Origin: Saitoella complicata NRRL Y-17804
Taxonomy: Eukaryota > Ascomycota > Saitoellomycetes > Saitoellales > Saitoellaceae
Length of the DNA stretch: 64,000 nt
Direction: 5' to 3'
Assembly (NCBI RefSeq): GCF_001661265.1
Contig: NW_017567003.1
Location: 369,794-433,793 of the forward strand
Shown: positions 1 through 10,347 of the stretch, piece after piece
How positions within the stretch are numbered: the stretch's first letter is position 1
Layout: each line of letters starts with the position of its first letter
The notes under the pieces: model-generated
What the model was told of the DNA's origin: nothing
What the model saw: the letters and a program-made list of their open reading frames with translations, nothing else
Database searches by the model: none
Position numbers and translations under genes: made by a program

Positions 1-406
1 GTGAATTTGCATTTGGGGGGTTTGGAGGGGTATTCTGAGGGATGAGTTAGAGGGTGTTGTTCAAATGGTTGGAGAGTCCGGTGCATGCAATGCAGCGACA
101 TGAAGGACGACAGCGCCATAGGGCGCAGAGGGGGGAGGAGTATACCTTCGGGAAAGCTCATGGTCAACCTGTACAACCCACCCTCCCACAACGTCCCAAT
201 CTTCCCCGGAATCCCAACACTCCAGTTCATGAGATCCATACCACCATCTTCCGCTTTATTCGGTTTCGCCCAGAATCCGAATGGGTGGTCCCGTCGCCAC
301 TGCTTGCGTTCCTCTGCGCATCTCTGTCATTCAAACCATTCTTCTCCGTGCACAGAACCCAGGTCGACAACGTACCTTGGAGACGATTCCGCGAGAGACC
401 TGACAT
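1..406 (-). CDS. UBC9: SUMO-conjugating enzyme E2 Ubc9 (5' part, runs off the left edge)
   Basis: Ubc9 takes SUMO from the E1 enzyme and passes it to lysines of nuclear target proteins. Three exons can be joined on the minus strand: 406-376, 313-146 and 34-1, with introns 375-314 (62 nt) and 145-35 (111 nt), both GT-AG. The joined frame starts [16 protein letters not shown], continues into [10 protein letters not shown], then [20 protein letters not shown] and ends at the window edge with [10 protein letters not shown]. These are the N-terminal helix, first beta strands and PPKCKF motif of Ubc9. The catalytic cysteine lies beyond the window. The gene diverges from RPB12 across 156 bp. The exon joins restore the family sequence exactly, so identity is secure although only about 77 residues are visible. 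Confidence 0.9.
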
Positions 407-562
407 TGTAATTGTGATAGGTGGCGATACAACAAGTATTTGTTGTTGCTGGCTTACAGTATCGTACGGAGCGCGTGAGCCGCATCGCCACACGCACTCG
501 CACTCGCCACACCTGCTTCTCTGCTGCTCCCCGTAACCTCCTCGAAACCTCGTATCGTCGCT

Positions 563-820
563 ATGTCCTCCCAAGCCTACCAACCCCCGGCCTCCGCTGG
601 TGCCGCAATCGCCCGTCCTACGCAGCAGATCGTTTACCTGTGTGCCGACTGTGGCAGCAAGAACCAGATTCAGGCCAAGGAGCCGATTCGGTGTAGGGAG
701 TGTGGACATAGGGTTATGTACAAGCAGAGAACGACGAGGATGGGTAAGTAACCGCGATGATGGGCACCTGTGGCAATGCTAACGTGTCGGTTCTTTACAG
801 TTCAGTTCGAGGCTCGTTGA
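563..820 (+). CDS. RPB12: DNA-directed RNA polymerases I, II and III subunit Rpb12 (RPABC4)
   Basis: This is the small zinc-binding subunit shared by all three nuclear RNA polymerases. Exon 1 is 563-743 and exon 2 is 801-820; intron 744-800 (57 nt) starts GTAAGT and ends TTACAG. The second exon supplies only the conserved tail VQFEAR, which the open frame alone misses. The 66-residue product has the C4 zinc ribbon CADCG...CRECG at about residues 28-48, followed by RVMYKQRT, as in the family. The flexible N-terminus (about 20 residues) is rich in Ala and Pro. Length matches the usual 60-70 residues. Confidence 0.95.
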
Positions 821-1254
821 TGTTGTGGAGGTGTGTGACGAAATAGACCGGGCGAAAACGAGGAAGGAAAGAGAAAGCGCGATGAACGCGCTAAAGATAT
901 CTTGAAAAAGTTCAAATGGGAATGAATCCGGCGTTTTTGGCTTCTTGATCTGGTTTTTACATCTTTTTACGAGCTGGGAAAGGGCATGCTGTATGCTCTT
1001 GAGTTTAAAGGAAAACATGCATATATTACGAATCTGTTCGTCCAGCTAGATTGCGTGCTCGTGTAAATTGTTAAAGTCGAGTCTTCAATCGTCTGGCTTC
1101 TCACACGGTGAGATAGGCGGTTCAAGAACAACTTGAATTGACGCGTCCGACAATCGTGTTGCCAGGGTAGGGTAACCGGGTATGTAATAAAAAGGTCAAA
1201 AACGCCACGATAGTCCCAGTTTTCAAACACCCCTCGACACATCCCTCCCACAAA
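821..1254. other. Convergent 3' intergenic region
   Basis: About 430 bp between the stops of RPB12 (+) and ORC6 (-). It should carry both 3' untranslated regions. I see no further gene, RNA or repeat here. Confidence 0.6.
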
Positions 1255-2372
1255 TCACACATCAGCCATCACCACATCACCCTCCTCCTCCCTCTCCCTC
1301 TCCTTCTCCACCGCATCAACCTTCTCCATCACACCCTTTTTCCAAACTTCATACTCCTTCACCCTCCTCTCACTCAAGTAATCAACCTGTGGGACGATCA
1401 TGCTCCCAATACCACTTATCGCGCGGGTTTGTGTTTTGTTTCGCGTGGTCGCGGCGAGTGCCATTGCAGAGTTTGCGGGTGTTGATGTGGGGGTCGGGGT
1501 ACCAATGTCGTCGTGGACTTGGTCTGCCGCTTTTCGTTTCCGTGAGGGGGTATCAGCGCCAGAACCCGGCGTGGGTTTCTTAGTAGGCGACTGTTGTGGC
1601 TGAATGCCATCAAGCCAATCGTGCCCCTCACAGTCCTCCCGGACGATCTCGACCCATTTATCCAGTTCTTTGGTTTGTAATACACCACCCAGGGCATCCA
1701 ATAACCCCTTCCGCTGTGCTCTCGAGAGGGAGGCGGGAGGCGCGGTGATGATATCGGTACTGGTGTTGTTAGTGGGAGTGCTGAGTCGCTGATGGACGAG
1801 GACGTATGCGGCTGCGATGACGCCCGCGCGAGATTCAGCCCGGGGATGGAGCGGGAGGAGTTTCGTGACGAGGGAGATGATATGCACAATCCCCGTCGTC
1901 GCGCCGAGTTTCGTGCACAGTGCTCTAATCTCCCCACTCGCGACGTCAACAACGTGGGAAGAAGTCGACGTAGGTGTCCCAGATTCTGCACGGGATGATC
2001 GACGGCGGGTGGAAGGTGTCGTTGCGCTTTCCAGTGCGGTGCGGAATTGTGCGAGGAGGGTCTTGTAGGTTTTTGGTGGCATTGGGGGTTGGGGTGTTAA
2101 ATCAGGGAGGTTTAGTGATGTGGTTAACCTGATATACCACATGATTAATACGGTTGGATCGAAGGTATAGATTCGGGATCGAGGGAGCACACATACCTCT
2201 CGCAAGCTAGATGAGCACAGATGTATAGCCTCCCACTCTCCTCCGCCGGCTTCAAATGTGGGATTTTCTTCATGCTTTGTGATTGCAGGTTTTGTGCCGC
2301 TGTTACTAGATTCTGTGGTATCGTTCCATAGGATGGCAACAAGCTCTTCAGGGCTGACTTGAGTGGATCCAT
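1255..2372 (-). CDS. ORC6: Origin recognition complex subunit 6
   Basis: Orc6 is the TFIIB-like subunit of the complex that marks replication origins and loads MCM. A longer open frame from 2451 reads through in the wrong frame; the correct model uses exon 1 at 2372-2197 and exon 2 at 2128-1255, with a 68-nt GT-AG intron (2196-2129). The 349-residue product starts MDPLKSALKSLLPSY, and reads HLKPAEESGRLYICAHLACER directly into LTTSLNLPDL across the splice, which is the N-terminal cyclin-fold helix pattern of Orc6. A second TFIIB-like segment (about residues 125-185, IRALCTKLGATTGIV) follows. The C-terminal third is low complexity with a charged tail ending in VVMADV. Identification rests on pattern recognition of these helices. 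It diverges from CIA1. Confidence 0.72.
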
Positions 2373-2706
2373 CTTCGTTGCCTAAGCTCTGGAGTCCTCG
2401 AGGAGGAGACGCGCCTGTGTACGGCGGTACCGGTATACGTGACTGCGCCATGCACCAGCCTCAAGGGAAGGATGCCCCCGAACGTCCATTCCGTCAGAAT
2501 TGCATTCTCAGCAACCGCGCAACTGCGAAGAGGGACGTACAAACGTGAAGGGTCTCTTTTGTCCGTTGATCTGCTGCTTTCTCGAGGGTGTAATTACACC
2601 GCGGAGTGTGTCGTACAACGCTGCACGTGCCAGCGCTCACCGCCGCCGACGCTACCGCCAAACCTAAAATACACCTCGACTTTGACCTCCCCTCCATCAG
2701 TTCGCA

Positions 2707-3741
2707 ATGTCTGCTCCCAAATCTCTCAAACCCAAACACACCTTCCAAGGCCACACCGCGCGAGCCTGGCACATCACACCACATCCGACTCTCCCCCTCC
2801 TCTCCTCTTGCTCCTCGGATCTTACGACACGGATTTGGAATACTGCTACGGGTCGATGTATCGCCATACTCCGTGATCAACACAAACGTTCCGTGCGGTG
2901 TTCAGCGTTCAAGCCTCCACGCACAAACAGCGGTGACGAACGAGTCGTCCTCGCAACCGCCTCCTTCGACGGCACGATTGGTATCTGGGAATACGTGAAT
3001 GATCTCGAAGATAACCAAGACGGCGAATGGGACTGTATCGCAACCCTCGAAGGCCACGAAAACGAAGTCAAATCCGTTGTGTGGTCAGCAGACTCCACCT
3101 TCCTGGCAACCTGTTCGCGCGACAAATCAGTCTGGATCTGGGAATCTGAAGATGACGACGAATTCGAATGTCTCTCCGTGCTGCAGGAGCATAGTCAGGA
3201 TGTCAAATGTGTTGCGTTCTCGCCGAGGGAGAGTTTGTTGGCGAGTGCGAGTTATGATGATACGGTTATCTTGTATCGGGATTCGCCGAGTGATGATGAT
3301 TGGACGCCGGTTGCGGTGTTGAAGGGGCATGGGGGAACGGTCTGGGGTGTTGCGTTTTCGCCGGATGGGAGGACGTTGGCGTCATCGTCGGATGATTGCA
3401 CGGTTCGGTTGTGGCAGAAGAAGAAGAAGGAGGAGTCGAAGATCATCCGTACAGACGAGGATTGGGAAGAGGTTGCGCAGCTCCCTCAAGTCCACACTCG
3501 TTCGATTTACTCAGTCGCTTTCTCTCCTAGTGGACGGATAGCTACAGCTGGTGGAGATGGGATTGTTGCTGTGTATAAGAGGAAGGAGGGAGATGCAGAG
3601 GAGTGGGAGGTGGAGTATGTTCAGACAGAGGCACATGGTGTGCAGGAGGTGAACTGCGTTACGTGGCAAGTACAGGGCGATAGGGAGGTCGTGTGGACTG
3701 CAGGTGATGATGGGAAGGTGAGGGGATGGACCATGCCGTGA
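2707..3741 (+). CDS. CIA1: Cytosolic iron-sulfur assembly protein 1 (CIAO1 family, WD40)
   Basis: Cia1 is the WD40 scaffold of the CIA targeting complex that hands Fe-S clusters to cytosolic and nuclear apoproteins. This single-exon 344-residue protein has seven WD blades; diagnostic stretches are GHENEVKSVVWSAD, LATCSRDKSVWIWE, HSQDVKCVAFSP, LLASASYDDTVILYRD and GHGGTVWGVAFSPDG, in family order. The length is typical (330-440). The start follows a pyrimidine-rich leader at 2660-2700. The shared promoter with ORC6 is 334 bp. Confidence 0.93.
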   Translation: MSAPKSLKPKHTFQGHTARAWHITPHPTLPLLSSCSSDLTTRIWNTATGRCIAILRDQHKRSVRCSAFKPPRTNSGDERVVLATASFDGTIGIWEYVNDLEDNQDGEWDCIATLEGHENEVKSVVWSADSTFLATCSRDKSVWIWESEDDDEFECLSVLQEHSQDVKCVAFSPRESLLASASYDDTVILYRDSPSDDDWTPVAVLKGHGGTVWGVAFSPDGRTLASSSDDCTVRLWQKKKKEESKIIRTDEDWEEVAQLPQVHTRSIYSVAFSPSGRIATAGGDGIVAVYKRKEGDAEEWEVEYVQTEAHGVQEVNCVTWQVQGDREVVWTAGDDGKVRGWTMP

Positions 3742-3830
3742 GGAAAGACAAGGATAGCATACAAATTATTTGCCAGGTCAACAGCGCTTTAAAGTATACA
3801 CCAAATCCTTACGCGACTACGCCACGCACG

Positions 3831-3865
3831 AGCCTCAGGGGTCGATGCCGGCAAACCTTAATTCC
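3831..3865 (+). promoter_or_regulatory. Candidate shared upstream motif, copy 1
   Basis: The stretch AGCCTCAGGGG, TCGATG, GCCG and AACCTTAATTCC recurs in the same order at 14359-14399, in front of ALG13. Here it lies upstream of the EOS1-like gene. Both genes have N-glycosylation links. A role is inference only. Confidence 0.3.
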
Positions 3866-4090
3866 TGGACAGCAACGATCCCCCGCTCAACTACCCTCCC
3901 GTCCGAAGCTGGTCTTCCGTACGGTATATTACGACGTCGCTGAACCATTGCATCCTTGCTGTAGCGTTGCTTGTTGCTGTATTCGCTTCGAAAGCATTCG
4001 GCCGAGCCAAGACGTCTATAAAGAGCTTTACGTAGGCACTTCAGGTGTGTTCTTTTGTTCTTGAGCAGCAGAAATATTACTTACCTCCAG

Positions 4091-4952
4091 ATTACACAGC
4101 TTACCCACTTGCGACGATATCTCAGACCGTCGCTCACTTTCACCACACTTCATTCCCACCGAGAATACCTCCAAAATAGGCCTCCTCACCTCCCTCGCCC
4201 AACGCATCTCGCGTCGCCGCGCCCCTCGCATCGCCCTCTCCCTGGGCATCGACCCCGCCTACCACATCCCCCTCGTCGCCGCCCGCTCCCTCTCCATCCT
4301 CCCCTCCGTCCTCGGATTCCTGGACGCATTATCAACAGCCTACACCAACCAATACCTCACAACAGACCCCCATGGCGGAACCGGGAACGTCTGGAAAGAA
4401 TTCGGGGATAGAGAGTGTAAGATCTGGGAATTGGGTGCTGCGTGTATGTGGTGTGCGGTATGCGGCTACCTAAGTTTTTGGTTCACGGATGGCCTCATGC
4501 TTCGGTGGCTTATTCGGTATTCGCCTCTCGCGACGTGTATCAGACTATTATCGCTGAGTACGATCAACGCGGCGTTGACGTATGGGATTGTGTGGGCTGA
4601 GTGGGGGTGGGTGAGGAGGGAGCCGAGTGGGTTGTTGGTTGCGTGGATTGTGGAGGCGTGTGTCTTGACGGTTGCGTACACCATCCAAGACTGGGTTACG
4701 TCTGATCTGTCACTACCCGTCGCACCACGCGCTCAACGCTCGCCCCGTACTGTTCGATTCAAGAAGAGCGATGACGACGCACCGTCGGGAGTGGAGAAGG
4801 ATAAAGAGGAGGAAGGAGGGTATAGAGAGTTGGATTTAGTCGAGGTGGCGGTGTTCGCTGTCGTTCCGGTTGGTATGGCGGGGTTTGTTACGATGGTGTT
4901 GGGGTTGTGGGAGGTGCATAGTATACGTGCGGGATGGGATGTTGGTGGATGA
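4091..4952 (+). CDS. EOS1-like multi-pass membrane protein (N-glycosylation protein family); 5' exon uncertain
   Basis: One open frame runs from about 4091 to the stop at 4952, but an in-frame stop lies just upstream and no usable ATG occurs near the start, so at least one upstream exon must be spliced in at an acceptor near 4090. An ATG at 3826 with a donor near 3916 would give the right phase, but this is not certain. Visible features: IALSLGIDPAYHIPLVAARS, a tryptophan-rich helix (WELGAACMWCAVCGYLSFWF), a short DGLMLRWLI motif, a helix with TINAALTYGIVW, then VAYTIQDWVTSDL, a charged linker and a final C-terminal helix. This resembles fungal Eos1, an ER membrane protein tied to N-glycosylation and oxidative stress tolerance. 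Family assignment is from memory of its pattern and is moderate. Confidence 0.5.
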
Positions 4953-5062
4953 ACGTTGAAGGGGCAGAGAACAGTTTACCCTATGGACGTTGGACTGAAT
5001 TCTACTCTCGGCAGCTATCATCTATATCGTACCCCCCTCACTCTTCGCACCCACGATCGCTA

Positions 5063-6482
5063 TCAGTTCCCCCTTCCCTCCGCCCTCCTCTCCCTCACAA
5101 CCGGCAATATCGCCAAATTATCCCTGAAGGCGACATACTCCGCATCCGCATACCCCAATATCGCTTCGATCCCGCCTTCGGATTTTTTTAGGGAGATACC
5201 CTTAATCTTGTCGATTTCGTGGGCGGAGTAGTTTACTAGCGCCCTCCCTATCACTTCTTCCTGGATTTCATGAACCCTCTCACCAACAGACACCGTCTTC
5301 ACCCCCGACGCAACAACCCCCTCTCCCCCAACCTCACGCACCCGCCACTGCGCAACGACATCAACACACTCCATCCTCTGAAATCCACCCTCGACGCCTC
5401 TTACCCCAGCCGGCAAGAGTCCTGCTTTCTCGGTTCGAGTTAGTGCGCGTGCGGCGCCGTCGTCGATGTAGATACGGCCGTGAGCGGTTAAGCCGTTGAG
5501 GAGCCAGAATTGGCGGTCGCGGACGCGGTGGGAGGGGGGTGGGGGGAGGAAGCGGGTGTGGCGGGGGATGTCTGAGAGGGGGACGGTGGTTGAGATGTCA
5601 TTTAGTGAAGAGGTGAGGCCATCGACCGAGTTTTGTCGTGTCGGTGTTGTCGATGATGAAGTAGCGTTGATACTGTTGATGTATTCGACGATCCGGAAGA
5701 TGTTTGTCGGTACGGACGAATGCGCAATAACCGTCGTACAACCCGCACTCGTCGCCAACTCCGCCGCAATCAATTTCGTCCTCATGCCACCCGTGCCCAC
5801 CCCACTCCCCGCTTCCGAAACGTCCGCCCGTTCCTTCAACTCAGCTATATCCACCACAACCTCAATCGGTTCCGCATCGGGGTGGGTTCGTGGGTTAGCG
5901 GTATAGAGGCATTCCACGTCCGTCATGAGGAACAGATAGTCGGCGTTTACCATACCGGCTGTGATGGCGGATAGGGTGTCGTTATCCCCGAATTTAATTT
6001 CGGAGACGGAGATTGTGTCGTTTTCGTTAACGATTGGGATTACGCCCATTGCCAACAATTCCCCCAAGGTATTCGCTGCGTTGAGATACTGGGTTCGATC
6101 CGCGATGTCGTTCTTCGTTAACAGGATCTGCGCAACAGGCTGCCGCAGCTGTTTAAACAACTCGTCCCATAGCGCAATCAACCTACACTGTCCAACCGCC
6201 GCAATCGCCTGAACCGCCGCCAGTTTTTTTGGACGCCGTGCGAGATCCATACGACGGAGTCCCATCCCGATTCCGCCGGATGAGACGATGACGACACGGT
6301 GTCCTGAGCGACGGAGTTTGACGCATGTTTCGACGAGGAGGGAGAGGTTTGCAATGAGTGGTTCGTGTGTTTTTTCGTCGCAGATTGAGGAGGTGCCTGT
6401 GTGTGACGGGTTAACGGGCTGATCTGGGGGAGGGAGGGGCGGTGGATGTACCGAGCTTGATGACGATTGTGTTTCCCTTCAT
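5063..6482 (-). CDS. PRO1: Glutamate 5-kinase with C-terminal PUA domain
   Basis: This enzyme phosphorylates glutamate at the gamma carboxyl, the first step of proline synthesis. Exon 1 is 6482-6452 (MKGNTIVIKLG), then a 55-nt GT-AG intron (6451-6397), then exon 2 to 5063, giving 454 residues. The amino acid kinase domain shows IKLGTSSI, VIVSSGGIGMGLRRM, QILLTKNDI, PIVNENDTIS, KFGDNDTLSA and GTGGMRTKL, with the expected Lys, Gly, Asn-Glu-Asn and Asp-Asn-Asp active-site residues. A linker of about 60 low-complexity residues separates it from the PUA domain (GRIYIDDGAARAL to about the end). It diverges from eIF3h with 185 bp between starts. Confidence 0.93.
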
Positions 6483-6667
6483 CCTGACTTGATCTTCGCC
6501 TGGCAACTGGAAATCCGTCGAGGACCGGTACCGTACACCTCCCTCGGTGCGACGAGGTCCCGTGCGTCTCCAGCCACGCCAGAAATCTGTCAGCGCACAC
6601 AGCCAAGAACAACACGCACCACCACCAAGCAGCACCGACGAACCACCGATCATTCAACAATTGCACG

Positions 6668-7794
6668 ATGGTCGCTCCCTCAGAACCCCTCCCCGCTCCC
6701 TCCGTCACCGCAGCGTACGTCCCCTCCTCCCTCCCCCGTCTCTCCTTTCAATTTATTCTAACCCCTCCCACAGCCTCGATGTCGAAGGCTCCGCCCCCCT
6801 CCGCCTCATCCAAGTCGACGCCCTCGTCGTCATGAAAATCATCAAACACTCCCAATCTTTCTTCCCCTCCCCCGTAACCGGTCAACTCCTCGGCCTGGAC
6901 GTGAACGGCGTGTTGGAAGTAACCTCCTCCTTCCCCTTCCCCTCCGCCGGCGCAGACGGGAAAGCTGCTACCGCGACTGGTGGTGCAGGGGGCGCGAGGT
7001 ATCAGGCTGAGATGATGAGATGCCTGCGCGAGGTGAACGTGGACAATAATACCGTCGGATGGTACCAATCCGCATACCTCGGCTCCTTCCTCAACTCGCA
7101 AGTTGTCGAAGCCCAATTCGCCTACCAAAAAACCCTATCCGAGAAGAGCGTCGTCCTCGTCCACGACGTGTCCGGCGGCGCCCGCTCCATGCTCCGCGCC
7201 TTCCGCCTCTCAAAAGGCTTCGTCCAATCCTACAAAGAGGGTAAATTCACAGAAGAATCATTAGCGCGAAACGGCGTCACGCACCGTTCCATCCTCGAGG
7301 AACTCCCCCTCGAAATCAAGAACTCGCATCTCCTCACCACGCTCCTGCATTCTGCACCTCTTGACCCGGAGGCGGGGTTGAGTTTGACGGCGCCGTTGAC
7401 CCCGAATTTGGACAGTGTGTTGGATTTGGTTATTGATCCCTACCTCGAGAAAAATCTGGAATTCTTGTTGGAGGCAGTCGACGAATACCAATCCGAGACC
7501 TCGAACCTGCAATACCACCAACGTGCCCTCGCCCGCGAACAATCCCGGATTAACACCTGGCTCTCCCGTCGTCGTGCCGAAAACCTCCAGCGCTCCTCTT
7601 CTGGCCAGCCGCCGTTGGATGAGGATTGGAAGAAGACGGGGATGTTCAAGGTTCCGCAGGAGCCGAGTAGGTTGGAGGGGTTGTTGGTGAGTGCGCAGAT
7701 TGAGCAGTATTGTGGGCAGGTTAGTGGAAGGGCGGGGGGGGTTTTGGGGAGGATGTATGGGGTTAGGGAGGGGGTTGGACGTTCGGAGCCGTGA
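6668..7794 (+). CDS. Translation initiation factor eIF3 subunit h (MPN domain)
   Basis: eIF3h is a non-catalytic MPN-domain subunit of the eIF3 complex that binds the 40S ribosome. Exon 1 is 6668-6714 (MVAPSEPLPAPSVTAA), intron 6715-6773 is 59 nt, and exon 2 is 6774-7794, giving 355 residues. The MPN core shows VDALVVMKIIKHS, GQLLGLDVNGVLEVT, VGWYQSAYLGSFL and FAYQKTL. As expected for eIF3h, the metal-binding JAMM residues are absent. The C-terminal helices include LEEVPLEI-like LEELPLEIKNSHLL. The C-terminus is glycine- and arginine-rich. Confidence 0.92.
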
Positions 7795-8099
7795 GCGAGC
7801 CCTGGCGGGCTTGAGATAGAATGAGAATGAGCGTGAAGTGAGTGTGAGGATAAAATGATTATGGGTTTGAGTGGAGAGATGAGGATGAGGACAGCGGTGT
7901 GTATAGTCAGTTGTGTGTGCCAAGCAAGGCGCAACTATTATATCCGACCATTTTGGTCACAAGAGCATATGTTTCGAATTGAATACGTTATAGATGTCAC
8001 CCTTTCATGTCAATTCGGTGGACGTCGTTTAATATAACGCTTGCAACAGGGCTACGGGTGAACTTGCCTTCCTTTGACGATCTTCTTTGCAATTCTTGC
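7795..8099. other. Convergent 3' intergenic region
   Basis: About 305 bp between the stops of the eIF3h gene and CWF19. No gene or structured element seen. Confidence 0.6.
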
Positions 8100-10250
8100 T
8101 CAATCTGCCAAAGAGCCCGTCCAATCCCATTTTGCCCAAGCTTTCCTAAATTTCTCCTCCCGCTCACCTTCACCCCCCCTCCTCCACCTCCCCCTCTGCC
8201 TCCACACCTCCACCCCCAAATCCAGGATCCCTGCAATGACCTCCCTCTCGAAATATCTCGGCCACTTATCTTCGCTTTCGACAACATGCCCCACTCCCCC
8301 ATCGATCTCATACCAGACGTGGAAGTATGGCATCTCCTTAACCATGCTCTTCCTAAACGCGAACTTTCCTTGTCCCGACTTCGCACGGGCAAGAGTATCG
8401 ATGATGGGTTTGTGCTGTGACCATTCTTCGTCGGCTGCGAGGATTGCTTCGCGGAAGTATCCGGGCACCATACCGGCTATGTCGCGAGGGATGGGACAAG
8501 CCTCGATCTGTGTATGGCCACGGCGACGAGGACGAGAGGCGTCCTCGAAGAAAATGCAGTCCATGTTCATCTCGTCGTACATTCGTAGGAGACACTTCAT
8601 GTAGTTCCTGATCTCGTCCCATTCGTCATCATCGCATTCGAGTGTGTTTACACGGTGCTGAAGGGGGACGATGATGGCGCTGTACGGGGATAGAGATGGC
8701 GAAGGAGGAAGGGAGAGGTAAGTTCTGGTGCCTGTTGAGATCATGGGCGCAATCGGCGCTGTGGTCTCTTGCGAACACAGTGGACAGTTATCCAGGATCT
8801 TCTGCGTCTTTTTGAAATCCGCAACTGCCATATGCTTCAAGTCGATCTCTGATCGCTTAACGCGTTTCGCAAGCTTTTCGGCGTTCTCGTCCATATAGTC
8901 CAACATGTGTGTATCATCGAATTTCTTATCCCTGGTGATACGGTCGGCGAGCATCCGTCCCTCCCCCCCATGGATCTGACCACGCTCGCGTTTTTCTTCC
9001 CTGAGCATATCTGTGATGGTCATCTCCTCTTCGGTCTTCGGAGTGTTTGCGGCAGAGCCTGTGAGACGGCGCGTATCCATTGCGTTGAGAACAATGACCT
9101 TCGAAGCTGCCAGTGCACGCTCTTTGTCCGCGTACTCCGCCTCGAGAGTCTCAACCTTTGCGTTACCGCCCATCATTTGAGCCCTCAAGATCGCAGCACG
9201 GAGCTTGTTGAGCGTATTCTGATCCACAGGTTCCGCAACGGTTCCCGTCGCACCAGCGTTGTTGGTCGGTGGTGCAGCGGGAAGTCGAGTATCGGGAATG
9301 GAATGCTCGGACGCAAGGTCGTCATGTGCGATGATCTGCCCACCACCGCGTGCTTCCAGACGCTCTTCCCACAACCTTCCCGTAATCTTCTGCTTTTCGT
9401 CTTTTCTTCCGCGTCCGTACATCTTGCGCCTCTCCAACTCCTCCCGTTCCTCACGCGCAAAGTCGTACTCGCGTAGCGAACCGTAGCGCTCCGTGGCGAG
9501 TCCCTCGACCGGACGGCCGTCCTCGACTGCGGCTTCTTCAAGACGACGGAGCTTTGTTTGTCTCCATTGGGATGACTCGTCACCGATTGTCCAGGATGGC
9601 AACTTGAGTTCATCTTTATCCTCTTTGTCCCTGCTCCGAGCTGCTTCGACTGAGGATAACGGCTCCTCTGTTCTGCCCTCCGCAAATGTACGATTGAGTT
9701 CGCGGGAACTGACTTGAAGCTTGCTTGGGTCAGGCTTTTCCTTGACTTCCTTCGTGCGCTCCCGACCCATGCCGCTGAACATCTCCAGTTCTTGTTCCTT
9801 CGGGTCAATCATCCACAAGTCACGCTGGGGTTTCCCCTGTCCCTCCCTATGGAGTTCAGCAGCATCTGGTGTGCGTACTGGTGTCGTGTCTAATACTATC
9901 GCTTCAGCTTGTCCCTCCTCGACCATGTCAGCGCGTGATGATCCTCCGGCTGCAGGCTTTTCCTCCCACATGTCTTCATCTTCCTCAGCGACTGCCTTGG
10001 ACCAGGACTCGTGCTCACGTATTGAGGAGGAATGGTGACTGCGGCTACTCCTGTGTCGTTGGTGTTCACGGTCCTTTGGCGATCTGGACCTTGACGAGTG
10101 CCTCCTCCTCTTCGAATCCTCATGTCCATGTCGATCTCCGTGATGCGACGAACGATGACGGTGCCCATCCCGATCTCTGTCGGACCTATGCCTATGACTG
10201 CGCTCCCTAGACCTCGACCTCAGCCTGTCCTGTCTTGGTTTGGACTCCAT
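8100..10250 (-). CDS. CWF19: CWF19-like splicing factor (CwfJ C-terminal domains)
   Basis: Cwf19 family proteins bind late spliceosomes and lariat-debranching complexes. A single open frame of 716 residues is read from the ATG at 10250 (MESKPRQDRLRSRSRERS); an in-frame ATG 18 codons upstream would leave only 43 bp to BET2 and is less likely. Residues 1-90 are an RS/H-rich low-complexity stretch. The middle has EERLEARGGG and IADRITRDKKFDDTHMLDY. The C-terminal CwfJ-1 part begins with the CPLCS motif (KKTQKILDNCPLCSQ) and shows IVPLQHRVNTLECDDDEWDE and MDCIFFEDA. The CwfJ-2 part has PYFHVWYEIDGG and WPRYFEREVI. The whole family architecture is present in order. Confidence 0.93.
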   Translation of the reverse strand: MESKPRQDRLRSRSRERSHRHRSDRDRDGHRHRSSHHGDRHGHEDSKRRRHSSRSRSPKDREHQRHRSSRSHHSSSIREHESWSKAVAEEDEDMWEEKPAAGGSSRADMVEEGQAEAIVLDTTPVRTPDAAELHREGQGKPQRDLWMIDPKEQELEMFSGMGRERTKEVKEKPDPSKLQVSSRELNRTFAEGRTEEPLSSVEAARSRDKEDKDELKLPSWTIGDESSQWRQTKLRRLEEAAVEDGRPVEGLATERYGSLREYDFAREEREELERRKMYGRGRKDEKQKITGRLWEERLEARGGGQIIAHDDLASEHSIPDTRLPAAPPTNNAGATGTVAEPVDQNTLNKLRAAILRAQMMGGNAKVETLEAEYADKERALAASKVIVLNAMDTRRLTGSAANTPKTEEEMTITDMLREEKRERGQIHGGEGRMLADRITRDKKFDDTHMLDYMDENAEKLAKRVKRSEIDLKHMAVADFKKTQKILDNCPLCSQETTAPIAPMISTGTRTYLSLPPSPSLSPYSAIIVPLQHRVNTLECDDDEWDEIRNYMKCLLRMYDEMNMDCIFFEDASRPRRRGHTQIEACPIPRDIAGMVPGYFREAILAADEEWSQHKPIIDTLARAKSGQGKFAFRKSMVKEMPYFHVWYEIDGGVGHVVESEDKWPRYFEREVIAGILDLGVEVWRQRGRWRRGGEGEREEKFRKAWAKWDWTGSLAD

Positions 10251-10272
10251 CCTAGGTGTGTATGTTTTGAGA

Positions 10273-10304
10273 GTCGACGTTACAGGGCACAGTCTCAACG
10301 TCAC
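10273..10304 (+). promoter_or_regulatory. Candidate promoter motif in the CWF19/BET2 divergent promoter
   Basis: A stretch of about 31 bp, including ACGTTACAGG, CACA and TCTCAACGTCAC, is nearly identical to 11484-11514, just upstream of the SUZ-domain gene. It sits 44 bp before the BET2 start in an intergenic region of only 97 bp. Function is unknown. Confidence 0.4.
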
Positions 10305-10347
10305 GACGCAACCCGCTCACCCAAGAAACTCCACCTCAACGACAGTC

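Noticed and set aside
227-709. 160-codon minus-strand frame near the left edge
   Set aside because: Runs through Ubc9 introns and antisense to RPB12; the spliced Ubc9 model explains the region.
2373-2451. Extension of ORC6 to an upstream ATG at 2451 in a longer open frame
   Set aside because: That frame reads through the intron and gives an N-terminus unlike Orc6. The frame from 2372 with a 68-nt intron restores the family helices.
6085-6105. GGTTCGATCC box-B-like sequence
   Set aside because: Lies inside the PRO1 coding frame and has no tRNA structure around it.
7261-7923. 220-codon minus-strand frame opposite eIF3h
   Set aside because: Antisense shadow of a clear MPN-domain gene; biased codons of the sense strand produce it.
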